Position numbers and translations under genes: made by a program. Positions 36,261 through 44,516 of a stretch of 64,000 nt of DNA are shown in pieces. Source of the DNA: Arsenicicoccus bolidensis DSM 15745 (lineage in GTDB: Bacteria > Actinomycetota > Actinomycetes > Actinomycetales > Dermatophilaceae); contig NZ_AUFG01000008.1 of the NCBI RefSeq assembly GCF_000426385.1, positions 1-64,000 on the forward strand. Direction: 5' to 3'. The number at the start of each line of letters is the position of its first letter. Position 1 is the stretch's first letter. The notes beneath the pieces are model-generated. The model searched no databases and had not been told where the DNA came from. It was given only the letters and a program-made list of their open reading frames with translations.

Positions 36261-37331
36261 ATGTCCACACAGAGCGTCATGGCCTTCCCCCCTGGCGACT
36301 TCCTCGCCGAGGAGCTGGAAGCGCGAGGGTGGACCCAGGCAGACTTCGCCGAGATCATCGGCCGTCCTGCGCAGCTCGTCTCGGGCATCGTCTCGGGCAA
36401 GAAGGAGATCACTCGCGAGACGGCCTGCGAGATCGGCACTGCCCTCGGCACGTCCGCGGAGGTGTGGCTCAATCTCCAGAACGCCTACGAGCTGTGGCTC
36501 CGAGAGAGCGACCCCAGCGCTGCCAGCAAGCTTGCTGACGTCCGCACGCGCGCCAAGATGAATCAACGCGCACCCATCTCGGTGCTGCGCAAGCGTGGCT
36601 TCCTCCCCTCAGGTCCCCTTGTCCAACAACGCGACGCGCTCCTCCGCCTGCTGGGCATCGAGACCTTGGACGACGAACCCGCGTTCGCGGCTGCAGCCCG
36701 CCGTCACAACTCCGGCCAGCCCATCACCTCCACGCAGTGCGCCTGGCTGGCCTGCGCGCGTGCGGTCTCACGCGACCTGCGCGTCGCTTCTTACGATCGG
36801 GATGCCCTGCTCAAGCTCGCCGCAGGGCTGACTCAAGACGTCCGATCGCCCGAGGACCTGGCGGCGCTTCCGGAGCGTTTCGCGGCTGCAGGTGTGCGGC
36901 TTGTCCATGTCGAGGCATTCCCGGGGAGTCGTCTCAGTGGGGCCTCGTTCTCCGAGGGCGATGGCGGCCCCGTCATCGCCCTGTCGGGCTATGGCAAGCG
37001 ACTGGACCGGGTCGTCTTCACGCTCCTGCACGAGATCGCGCACGTCGTCCTGGGTCACCTGGTCGGCGGCCGCATTGTCGTCGACGAAGGCGTGGATGCC
37101 AGCGATCCCCAGGAGGGCGAGGCAGACGAGCTCGCCGGACGATGGGCGCTCCCGCATGTCATGGATCCACCGGCCAACGTCCGTCGCCCTTGGGTGTACG
37201 CCGAGGCGGACCGCCAGGGAGTGCACCCCATGATCATCGTCGGTCGGCTGCAGCACGAGGGCCGACTCGACTGGAAGACCGAGCTCGCACGGGGAGCGCC
37301 GACGGTCGACGCTGTCCTGGCTCGGTGGTGA
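36261..37331 (+). CDS. HigA-type antitoxin fused to an ImmA/IrrE metallopeptidase domain
   Basis: A 356-residue two-domain protein. The N-terminal XRE helix-turn-helix of the HigA/VapI type is 'GWTQADFAEIIGRPAQLVSG', followed by 'SGKKEITRETACEIGTALGT'. The C-terminal ImmA/IrrE-like zinc peptidase has 'HEIAH' at residues 257-261 in 'FTLLHEIAHVVLG' and 'EGEADELAGRWALP'. It should neutralise the upstream HigB and repress the operon. The peptidase could cleave a partner, adding a second control layer (inference). Confidence 0.9.
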   Translation: MSTQSVMAFPPGDFLAEELEARGWTQADFAEIIGRPAQLVSGIVSGKKEITRETACEIGTALGTSAEVWLNLQNAYELWLRESDPSAASKLADVRTRAKMNQRAPISVLRKRGFLPSGPLVQQRDALLRLLGIETLDDEPAFAAAARRHNSGQPITSTQCAWLACARAVSRDLRVASYDRDALLKLAAGLTQDVRSPEDLAALPERFAAAGVRLVHVEAFPGSRLSGASFSEGDGGPVIALSGYGKRLDRVVFTLLHEIAHVVLGHLVGGRIVVDEGVDASDPQEGEADELAGRWALPHVMDPPANVRRPWVYAEADRQGVHPMIIVGRLQHEGRLDWKTELARGAPTVDAVLARW

Positions 37332-37438
37332 TCTATCGGGCCCAGGCGAAACATTGTGGCCTGCACCGCGACACAGGGCGGAAACGCGTGAGGCCTAGCT
37401 TCTCGGCATACGGCCAAGACACCCGCTGAGGAGCACCC

Positions 37439-38812
37439 ATGCCGAGCACCGACCCCGCCCACCTCGTCGCCGCGCTGGAGCACGGGCTCGGGCGACGGCG
37501 CCTGCTGCAGGCCGCTGCCGCCACCGGGCTGGGCGTCACCGCCGCCGCCGTCGGGGCCGAGCAGGCGCACGCATCCCACCAGCTGCCAAGGGGATTGACC
37601 GAGGCGCCGCTCGCCTGGCGCAACCCCAAGGGCGTGCTGCAACCGCACAGGGGGCCGATCAAGGGGCAGCACTACCTGGCGTCGGAGACCGACGAGGTGC
37701 TGTGGGGCTACGTGCCGACGGTGCACGCCACGCCCGTGCTGAGCGTCCGCTCGGGGGCCACCGTCACGATCGACGCGCTGTCGCACGAGGGGATCCTCGA
37801 GGACCAGGGACGCGACCCGGTGGCCTGGTTCGGGTCCAAGGGGGTGCCGCGCGCCGGGGTGCTGCGCGACGCCGTCGACGTGGCGGCGCACTACGACCGC
37901 ACGCCGCGCAGCTTCGACAAGGACGGGCCGCACGTCGTCACCGGACCGATCGCGGTGGCGGGCGCCGAGCCCGGCGACGTCCTCAAGATCGAACCCCTGC
38001 ACCTGCTCCCCCGCGTCCCCTACGGCGTCGTGTCCTCCCGCCACGGCAAGGGCGCGCTCGCGGTCAAGGCGGACGGCACTGCGCCGGCGGGCATCTCGCT
38101 CGCCGAGGTCATGCCGCCGCGCGCCACCGACGGCCGGGCGAGCGGCGACCCGACGCGCTACGGCAACGTCTCGGCCTTCACCGGCATCGAGCGCGGCAAG
38201 GCCGTGATGCGCAGCGGCAGCCGCTCGATCCGGTTCCCGCTCAACTACTTCTTCGGGATGATGGGCGTCGCGTATGCCGACGCCAACGGCCTCACCGACC
38301 CGCTCGCCAACTCGGTCCCGCCCACCCTCGGCGGCGGCAACATCGACATCCGCCAGCTCGGGGTCGGCTCCACGTTCTACCTACCGGTGCGCGCACCGGG
38401 CGGGCTGTTCTACGTCGGCGACCCGCACATGGCGATGGGCTCCGGCGAGGTGGCGCTCACGGCGATGGAGGGCTCGCTGCGCGGCACCTTCCGACTGACG
38501 GTGTGCAAGAAGGGATCCGGCGACGCGCCCGCCGTCGCCCACCGCTATCCCTGGGCCGAGACCCGCGACCACTGGCTCCCCATCGGCCTGTCCGACCCCG
38601 ACGGCTCCGGTGGCGGCATCAACGACTCCGACCTCGACGTCGCCATGCGCCGCGCCGTGGTCAACGCCCTGGACTTCCTCGAGCAGGAGCAGGGCATCGA
38701 CCGCGCGGTGGCCTATGCCTACCTGTCGGCTGCGTCCGACTTCGTGGTGTCTCAGGTCGTCGACCGCACGACGGGGGTGCACGGCCTGATCAGCAAGGCC
38801 GACTTCCGCTGA
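37439..38812 (+). CDS. Acetamidase/formamidase family protein with Tat-like signal
   Basis: A 457-residue amide hydrolase-family protein. The N-terminus has a twin-arginine-like motif and hydrophobic run ('GLGRRRLLQAAAATGLGVTA') and Ala-rich cleavage region, so export is likely. The catalytic fold shows 'TVTIDALSHEGILEDQG', 'GPIAVAGAEPGDVLKIEPL', 'GGNIDIRQLGVGSTFYLPV' and 'PGGLFYVGDPHMAMGSGEVA'. Family members hydrolyse formamide or acetamide to ammonia and the acid; an exported form suggests a different amide. A single gene followed by a repeat hairpin. Confidence 0.88.
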   Translation: MPSTDPAHLVAALEHGLGRRRLLQAAAATGLGVTAAAVGAEQAHASHQLPRGLTEAPLAWRNPKGVLQPHRGPIKGQHYLASETDEVLWGYVPTVHATPVLSVRSGATVTIDALSHEGILEDQGRDPVAWFGSKGVPRAGVLRDAVDVAAHYDRTPRSFDKDGPHVVTGPIAVAGAEPGDVLKIEPLHLLPRVPYGVVSSRHGKGALAVKADGTAPAGISLAEVMPPRATDGRASGDPTRYGNVSAFTGIERGKAVMRSGSRSIRFPLNYFFGMMGVAYADANGLTDPLANSVPPTLGGGNIDIRQLGVGSTFYLPVRAPGGLFYVGDPHMAMGSGEVALTAMEGSLRGTFRLTVCKKGSGDAPAVAHRYPWAETRDHWLPIGLSDPDGSGGGINDSDLDVAMRRAVVNALDFLEQEQGIDRAVAYAYLSAASDFVVSQVVDRTTGVHGLISKADFR

Positions 38813-38898
38813 GTGCCGTCCTCACTGCATTCCTCAGTGCATTCGTCACTGACATCACTGCATTCGGCACTGTTCAGTGAAGGAGGTAGCACGCCACT

Positions 38899-38946
38899 GA
38901 TTGCGGAAGCCTGAGCACCGTCCAGCGTGCCCAGGCTTCCGCAATC
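38899..38946. repeat. 48-bp hairpin repeat, copy 1
   Basis: GATTGCGGAAGCCTG…CAGGCTTCCGCAATC, with an inner GCAC/GTGC stem and loop cgtccagc, between the convergent acetamidase-like and lipoprotein genes. The loop is identical to that of copy 2 and the stem differs at paired positions. Probably also a terminator. Confidence 0.8.
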
Positions 38947-38999
38947 GGGCCTGCTGAGGCCTTCACCGTGACGTATGCCGCTGCGGGGCGTCAGGACGA

Positions 39000-40214
39000 T
39001 CAGGGGGTGTAGCGCTGCGCCGTGAATGCTGGCGCCGACCCGGAGCACCTGCCGATGACGTCCGGGTTGAGCACCGCTCCCTTGGCGCGCAGCTCGGAGC
39101 ACAGCGGCACGTCCTGACCGGACCAGACCTTGATCCAGCGCCCCTTCTTGACGCCCCACATCGCCATGCCGCCGCCGCAGCCTGAGCCGAACTCGCTCAC
39201 CATGGCCGAGCTCTGGGCGTCGAGGGTCTCCACCGTGATCGTCATGGGGCAGCCGTCGTTCTCCTTGGTGACCTGGGCGAGCTGAGCGCGGGCGAAGGCG
39301 CGAAGGCCGTTGGTGTTCGGGAGCTTCTGCACGTCGGAGGGCTCGGCGATGGTGAGATTGGGGCGCGTGACGGGGCCGAGGGCACCGGTCGCGCCCGTGC
39401 CGCCAGACGACCCAGAGGACGGGGCTGCCCGGATGAACCACGCCTTGGTGATGCGCTCCTTGGTGATCTTGCCGGTCTTGACGGTGTCGTAGCCCAGGGG
39501 CCCGCGTCGGGCGTACCACACGTCGCCCTCCTTGATCAGCCCGAAGTCATCGACGTTGCCGGGCGCCGTCAGCAGTGCCTCGCTCTCCCCGCCGCAGCCC
39601 TCAGAGCACGAGTACATGGCGGCGGTCTCCTGCGGGCCGGGCGGCCAGGCCCCGCCGGAGCGGATGAACCACCGGGACCCGTCGGCCAGCTCGATCCCGA
39701 GCGGCACGGGGTTGGCCGGCTTGGACGTCGTCGGCAACGTCCCGTCGACCGGGAAGCGAGTGGCCTTCCTGGCCCACGGCTGCATCGCGCACAGGATGTT
39801 CGAGCCACCGTTGTCCGCCACGCAGGCCACGGCGGAGGCGGCGCTCGCCCCGCAGTGATAGGTCCTCCCGCTCGTCGCCACCAGCGATGGCTCGCCGCCG
39901 CAGTTCAGAGCGTCGGCGGACTCCTCGACCTTCCACCCGCCGTCAGGGTTGGGCAGCGTGAGCACGATCTGCTTGGTGGCGGATCCCCCGGTCGCCGTTG
40001 AGGTCGCGGTGGCTCCCGACGTGGCCGACGCGCTCGACGCGCTCGCCGTGCCCGGCGCAGCGGTCGACGTCGGTGCCGCCGTGGTGCTCGTGCTCGTCGG
40101 CGATGCGGTCACCGTCACCGTCTTGGCGGACTGCGCGCCGGGCGACCCTCCGCCCCCGCACGCAGCCAGCAGTGCCGCGGTCAGCGCGGCGATTCCCCAG
40201 CGTCCTGCACGCAT
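39000..40214 (-). CDS. Hypothetical secreted lipoprotein
   Basis: A 404-residue lipoprotein: signal peptide 'MRAGRWGIAALTAALLAACG' with lipobox Leu-Ala-Ala-Cys, a Thr/Ser/Ala-rich spacer, then repeated Cys-containing beta segments ('EESADALNCGGEP', 'RTYHCGASAASAVACVADNG', 'MYSCSEGCGGESEALL', 'EFGSGCGGGMAMWGVKKGRW'). The two halves each contain a 'C.GE/C.GG…' plus 'W' pattern, suggesting internal duplication. The ATG at 40214 has GAGGGGGG upstream; longer frames run into the repeat hairpin. No known family. Confidence 0.72.
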   Translation of the reverse strand: MRAGRWGIAALTAALLAACGGGGSPGAQSAKTVTVTASPTSTSTTAAPTSTAAPGTASASSASATSGATATSTATGGSATKQIVLTLPNPDGGWKVEESADALNCGGEPSLVATSGRTYHCGASAASAVACVADNGGSNILCAMQPWARKATRFPVDGTLPTTSKPANPVPLGIELADGSRWFIRSGGAWPPGPQETAAMYSCSEGCGGESEALLTAPGNVDDFGLIKEGDVWYARRGPLGYDTVKTGKITKERITKAWFIRAAPSSGSSGGTGATGALGPVTRPNLTIAEPSDVQKLPNTNGLRAFARAQLAQVTKENDGCPMTITVETLDAQSSAMVSEFGSGCGGGMAMWGVKKGRWIKVWSGQDVPLCSELRAKGAVLNPDVIGRCSGSAPAFTAQRYTP

Positions 40215-40337
40215 GTGAGCCCCCCTCAGAGATGCAGTGACAACACTGTGGCATCCCTGATCGCTCCATGTGAGCAAAATCCCCCAGCTGGCCGCCTGAC
40301 CAGCGTCACCCCATACCCCGCCGCCCCAATCGACCAA

Positions 40338-40385
40338 GATTGCGGAAACCTGAGCACCGTCCAGCGTGCCCAGGTTTCCACAATC
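40338..40385. repeat. 48-bp hairpin repeat, copy 2
   Basis: GATTGCGGAAACCTG…CAGGTTTCC(A)CAATC with the same loop as copy 1 (cgtccagc). Compared with copy 1, one stem pair changes from G-C to A-T on both arms. It lies upstream of the divergent lipoprotein and LysR genes, not at a gene end, so terminator function alone does not explain it. Nothing else is seen in 40215-40573. Confidence 0.8.
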
Positions 40386-40573
40386 AGGTGTACCAAGGGT
40401 TCCGCTGTGTCTGCACGCGACGCCAGGCTGGAGGACCGGCAGGGTCATCTGGGTGGGTCGCTACATGATTTTTGGAGTAGGCCCCACGCGGCTCCGGGCA
40501 GAGCGGATCCACGACGGGCATGCAAGACCCAGGAGTGTGGCGCAGGTCACATCCACAGGTCTAGCGTGGGGAC

Positions 40574-41556
40574 GTGGAGATCCAGCTCGTGCGATCCTTC
40601 CTCGCCGTGGTGCGGACGGGTTCCGTGACGGCGGCGGCGCGTGAGCTCGGCTACTCCCAGCCCGCGATCACCGCTCACCTCAACGCTTTTGATCGCCAGG
40701 CCGGCGGCTCGGTGCTCGAGCGTGGCCGGGGCGGCGCCATGCTCACCCCGCTCGGTGAGCGCATGCTCCCCCGAGCCGCGCGCGTGGTCGCCGAGCACGA
40801 CGCGCTCCTCGCCGAGGCGTCCGACGCGGGCGGGACGGGCACGCACCTGGTCGTCGGCTACGCGACGTCGACGATCCTGCCGTATGTCGAGCGCCTGGCG
40901 CAGATCGCCGCCCGGGTCCTGCCGCGGGTGCGGCTCAGCGTGGTCGCGCTGGAGCGGCCCTCCCAGATCGGCAACGACCTGCTCGCCCACCTCGTCGACC
41001 TGCAGGTCGTGCCCGGTCCGCTCGACGACCCCCGGCTCGTCTCGCGGCTGCTGCACCCGCTGCGGGTGGGGGTCCGGGTGACGGCCGCCAGCCCCCTGGC
41101 CCCCATGGCGAGCGTGCCGCTGGAGGTGATCCTCGGTCGACCGCTGCACCGCCTGGAGGGCGTCCCTCTGGCGTGGGACCGCTACTGGTGCGCGTGGACC
41201 GGCCACGGCGGTCCGCCCGAGCCTGGTCGCGACGTCGCGACGTCGGGACGTTCGCCGAGTGCCTGTCGACGATGCAGGATCGGCGGCACGTGATGATCTG
41301 CCCGTCAGCGCCGTTCGTGGTGCCGCCCACCGGAGACGTGTGGCGCCCCCTCGCCGGCGTCGGAGAGGTCTGGCTCGAGATCGCCCACCGCGCCAACGAC
41401 CACCGCCCGGCGGTCCGGGCGGTGGCCTCGTTGGCTCCGGCGACGGTCCGGTCGGCCCCCTCGGCGACCGTTCCCACCGCTGACGAGCCGGGTCAGGGCT
41501 GGGGAGCCTCGACCACGCTGGCGGCGAGGGTCTCGAGGACCTCCGCCATCGGATAG
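40574..41556 (+). pseudogene. LysR-family regulator disrupted by an 8-bp tandem duplication
   Basis: The GTG-initiated frame begins with a LysR helix-turn-helix ('EIQLVRSFLAVVRTGSVTAA', 'ARELGYSQPAITAHLNAF') and effector domain up to 'GGPPEPGRDV', then shifts. The C-terminal part ('GTFAECLSTMQDRRHVMICP', 'PLAGVGEVWLEIAHRANDHR') continues in another frame. The break is CGCGACGT repeated at 41228-41235 and 41236-41243. Removing one copy gives one uninterrupted frame of 324 residues ending at 41556. The 3' end overlaps the convergent gene at 41493. Confidence 0.88.
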
Positions 41557-42062
41557 GACCGTCCCGCCTCGAAGGCGGGCGGCGCCGGCTCGCTCGGGAT
41601 CACCACGTCGCGCGAGGGATCCGCGTCGTCGTGCAGCCACAGCCCCATGAAGAGGCACGCCGGCACGCGCAGCAACCGCTGCTCCAGCGGGGCCCCGCCG
41701 GCGAGGTCGCCGTCCAGGGACCGCGCCGCCTCGCTCAGCCTGGCGACGCCCTGGGCGAGGTCGCCATACGAGACCTGCCGGACCTCGGGCGACGCATCCG
41801 CCCGCACGTCCAGCTCGGCCAGCGCGGTCAGCCCGGCGCGCTGCACGACCGCCAGCCAGCCGATCGGCACGACCTGCGACAGCGCGTCGCCGGAGCGGAG
41901 GGCGTCGGCACCCAGGTGGTATGCCGGCCACGACGCCTGGGGTGCGGCACCGCCTGCCTGGTCGTCCACGGGTTCCTCCGTCCGGGCATCGATGAGATCG
42001 GTGACGGTGCCGGCGATCTCGTCGCCGAGGCCGGGCGGTGGTTCGGGCACGTAGGTGCTCAT
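41493..42062 (-). CDS. Hypothetical protein, third gene of the protease operon
   Basis: A 189-residue protein with no recognised domain. An acidic start ('MSTYVPEPPPGLGDEIAG') is followed by an alpha-helical middle and the hydrophobic 'LLRVPACLFMGLWLHD', then a tail ending 'AASVVEAPQP'. There is no signal peptide. The inner ATG at 42062 is preferred because GAGAGG lies 7 bases upstream; one at 42068 is too close. It starts 11 bp after the protease stop and so belongs to the same operon. Confidence 0.65.
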   Translation of the reverse strand: MSTYVPEPPPGLGDEIAGTVTDLIDARTEEPVDDQAGGAAPQASWPAYHLGADALRSGDALSQVVPIGWLAVVQRAGLTALAELDVRADASPEVRQVSYGDLAQGVARLSEAARSLDGDLAGGAPLEQRLLRVPACLFMGLWLHDDADPSRDVVIPSEPAPPAFEAGRSYPMAEVLETLAASVVEAPQP

Positions 42063-42073
42063 CGGCATACCTC

Positions 42074-42874
42074 TCAGCGTGTCAGGTAGGTGTGGGTCAC
42101 CGAGCCGGTGCCCAGGTAGGAGCTGTGGAGCGTGGAGAGCCGCACGTCGGACGCGCCGTACCAGGGGTCCTCGACCCCGACGAACTGGTCCACCGCGAGG
42201 TAGCCGTCGACGACGACCGCGTGGCCGCCCCCACCGCTCCACTCGATGCGCACGCCGACCGGCCGGCCCCCGTCGATCTCGCCCCGCACGGTGTCGAAGC
42301 TCGGCCGCGACTCCGAGAAGCTCGCGAGGTGGCCGGCCGCCCGGATCGCGGCGCCCAGCCCGGTCTGCTGGTTGCACGGCCCCGCGCCGCCGGTCGCCGT
42401 GCAGCAGTCGGTGCGGCTGAGGTAGGTGTTGGCGAACGTGCACTGCATGAGGTTGGCGCCGTAGAAGTTGGCCACGCTGACCGCGACCGCGCACCAGCAC
42501 CAGTTGGTCTGCTGCTGGTGCTGCACGGTGAAGGCGAGCCGCCGCCAGTCCAGCGGCGGATGCTGGGAGCCCCGCGGGCGGTCGAGCAGCACGATGTCGG
42601 TGACCACGTTGAGCGGTGCCCCCCACGCCACGTCCACGACGAACGTCACGCCGTGGTTGGCGTCGTAGGGCGGGCCGTGCGGCGTGACGTTGCGGACCGT
42701 GATGGTCGCGTCCCCGACGAACCGCTGCGACGTGGTGGGCGCCGCGCCGTTGGGCGTGTACTCCGACGCCGTCACGTAGACGGCCGAGTCAGCGTCGACC
42801 TGGTCCCAGTTGATGTTGAGCGGGACGCGACCCTTGAGGCCGCGCCAGTACTTGCGGATCGCGACGTCGCTCAT
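42074..42874 (-). CDS. Papain-like cysteine protease with N-terminal paralogous domain
   Basis: A 266-residue protein. Residues 1-100 form a beta-rich domain also encoded alone by the preceding gene. Residues about 110-266 form a papain-like (AvrRpt2/C70-type) peptidase: catalytic Cys126 in 'QQQTNWCWCAVAVSVANFYG', His218 in 'GGGGHAVVVDGY', Asp236 in 'VEDPWYGASDV', plus 'FDTVRGEIDGGRPVGVRIEW'. There is no signal peptide. Extra cysteines ('CTF', 'DCC', 'C') may form disulfides or a zinc site. The ATG overlaps the upstream stop (ATGA). Target unknown. Confidence 0.8.
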   Translation of the reverse strand: MSDVAIRKYWRGLKGRVPLNINWDQVDADSAVYVTASEYTPNGAAPTTSQRFVGDATITVRNVTPHGPPYDANHGVTFVVDVAWGAPLNVVTDIVLLDRPRGSQHPPLDWRRLAFTVQHQQQTNWCWCAVAVSVANFYGANLMQCTFANTYLSRTDCCTATGGAGPCNQQTGLGAAIRAAGHLASFSESRPSFDTVRGEIDGGRPVGVRIEWSGGGGHAVVVDGYLAVDQFVGVEDPWYGASDVRLSTLHSSYLGTGSVTHTYLTR

Positions 42875-43191
42875 GGCGTCCCGATCCAGACCGGCTTGGC
42901 GTCCAGGACGGTGATGTCGGTGACCACGTTGAGCGGTGCCCCCCACGCCACGTCCACGACGAAGGTGACCCCGTGGTTGGAGTCGTAGGGCGGGCCGTGC
43001 GGCGTCACGTTGGCGACGGTGATGCTCGCCGCGCCGACGAAGCGCTGCGACGTGGCCGGCGCGGCGGCGTTGAGGGTGTACTCCGAGGCCGTGACGAGCA
43101 CGACGGAGTCGTGGTCGATCGCGTCCCAGTTGAAGTTGAGGGCTCGGCGGCCCTTCAGTCCGGTCCAGTGATGTCTGATGGTCTGGCTCAT
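42871..43191 (-). CDS. Stand-alone copy of the protease N-terminal domain
   Basis: A 106-residue protein, roughly four-fifths identical by eye to residues 10-95 of the next gene: 'GLKGRRALNFNWDAIDHDS', 'VVLVTASEYTLNAAAP', 'TSQRFVG', 'NVTPHGPPYD' and 'NHGVTFVVDVAWGAPLNVVT' are shared or nearly so. Long stretches match at DNA level too. It has no catalytic domain. It is coupled by ATGA to the protease and could be an inhibitor, adaptor or co-assembling subunit. No known family is recognised. Confidence 0.75.
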   Translation of the reverse strand: MSQTIRHHWTGLKGRRALNFNWDAIDHDSVVLVTASEYTLNAAAPATSQRFVGAASITVANVTPHGPPYDSNHGVTFVVDVAWGAPLNVVTDITVLDAKPVWIGTP

Positions 43192-43249
43192 GACGGTGAC
43201 GCTAGGGATGACGGGGGCGTCGTGGTCCGCATCATCACGAACCCTGATG

Positions 43250-43269
43250 ACCTACCTCGGGTGGTCACA
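43250..43269 (+). promoter_or_regulatory. 20-bp sequence shared with the crgA-downstream hairpin
   Basis: ACCTACCTCGGGTGGTCACA matches 4706-4725 at 19 of 20 positions. Here it sits in the 106-bp divergent spacer, 28 bp before the pRiA4b-UPF0158 start, and has no second arm. A protein-binding site is one explanation. Confidence 0.45.
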
Positions 43270-43297
43270 CTCGGCCGGCTCGCGGCACGATGTGGTC

Positions 43298-44470
43298 ATG
43301 GCTCGTTGCAAGCTCATCAGGGTCCAGCTCGTGTCCGGCCTCGGCCAGCGCCTCGACCCCTCGCCGGTCCGCCTGATCGTGGTGCCTCGACGAATCCCCT
43401 ACGCGCAGCTGGCGATCGCCATCAACCACGCCTTCGCGCGCTGGGACGTGGACCAGCCGTGGACGTTCACGCTGCCCGACCGCTCGCAGGTGACGCACTC
43501 CCTCGACGGGGCAACGCCGCTGCCGGGGATCCTGCCGCCGTCGACGTCCATCGGCCCGCTCAGCGACCACCAGGAGTTCACGTTCGACTACGACCCGCAG
43601 CGCGGCTGGCGGCACGAGTGCCGGGTCCTCGTGACGCGAGAGTCCGTGCAGGAGTGGGGTCGTGAGATCACCGAGCCCACCGTCATCGACGGCTGGGGGC
43701 CCATCCCGGACCCCTTCGGCCGCGACGACCCGCTCGACCGGGTCGCGCGTCTCGCGCCGGAGGACGGCGGGCCGGAGGTGGCCCGGCTCGACCTGGGTGC
43801 GCTTCGTATGGCGCAGACGCCCGCCGACCTGGCCGCCGCCATCGGCTCGGCCGACGTCACGTTCGCGCTGCAGCAGGTGGGGCTGCGGCTGCTGGCGATG
43901 TGGCTCGACGACCGCGATGGTGCGGCGGAGGTGCTGGGCGACCTGACGTCTCGGCTGACCACCCAGATCCAGGAGCGGGAGTGGTACGGCGACGACGAGC
44001 TCGCCGCGCTGCTCACCCTGGTGCGGGACGGTGGCGCGCTGCCAGAGGGGGCGCTGGCGATCGACCTCCAGGAGGTGGCGGACGCGCCGGGTGGGGAGGG
44101 CGAGGACGGGGCCTACGTGAATCGCCATACGGGCGAGGTGGTCCCGGCGTTCCTGACCGAACCGGGGATGACCATGGACGACGAGCTGGTGGACGTCGAC
44201 GGGCCGGAGTGGGTGCACGTCGTGCCGGACGGGCGCAGCGAGTACCGCGACATGGAGGTCTTCGCCGCCTGGGTGGAGGACGAGGACCCGCGGTTCGCCG
44301 ACCTGCTGCGGCGCTCGATCCAGGGCCGCGGGGCGTTCCGCCGTTTCCGGGACGAGCTGCACCAGCAGGGCGAGTGGGTCGACCGCTGGCACTGCTTCGT
44401 CGAGGACCGCACGCTCGGCCGGGTGCGCCGCGACCTGACGTGGGAGGGCATCACGCCCCTCCCCGCCTGA
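43298..44470 (+). CDS. pRiA4b ORF-3-like domain fused to a UPF0158 domain
   Basis: A 390-residue protein. Residues 1-170 match the pRiA4b ORF-3 family ('MARCKLIRVQLVSGLGQRLD', 'YAQLAIAINHAFARWDVDQP', 'FTFDYDPQRGWRHECRVLV') and are paralogous to the protein at 35303. A helical middle region follows. The last about 130 residues match UPF0158 ('YVNRHTGEVVPAF', 'EYRDMEVFAAWVEDEDPRFA', 'FRRFRDELHQQGEWVDRWHC', 'LTWEGITPLP'). Neither domain has a proven activity. The fusion links a mobile-element-associated domain with a family found beside toxin-like genes. Divergent from the protease operon. Confidence 0.82.
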   Translation: MARCKLIRVQLVSGLGQRLDPSPVRLIVVPRRIPYAQLAIAINHAFARWDVDQPWTFTLPDRSQVTHSLDGATPLPGILPPSTSIGPLSDHQEFTFDYDPQRGWRHECRVLVTRESVQEWGREITEPTVIDGWGPIPDPFGRDDPLDRVARLAPEDGGPEVARLDLGALRMAQTPADLAAAIGSADVTFALQQVGLRLLAMWLDDRDGAAEVLGDLTSRLTTQIQEREWYGDDELAALLTLVRDGGALPEGALAIDLQEVADAPGGEGEDGAYVNRHTGEVVPAFLTEPGMTMDDELVDVDGPEWVHVVPDGRSEYRDMEVFAAWVEDEDPRFADLLRRSIQGRGAFRRFRDELHQQGEWVDRWHCFVEDRTLGRVRRDLTWEGITPLPA

Positions 44471-44516
44471 GGTCATCCGTCTGGCCTGTAGTCCATGCAC
44501 CGGGCAGGGCGGGCGG

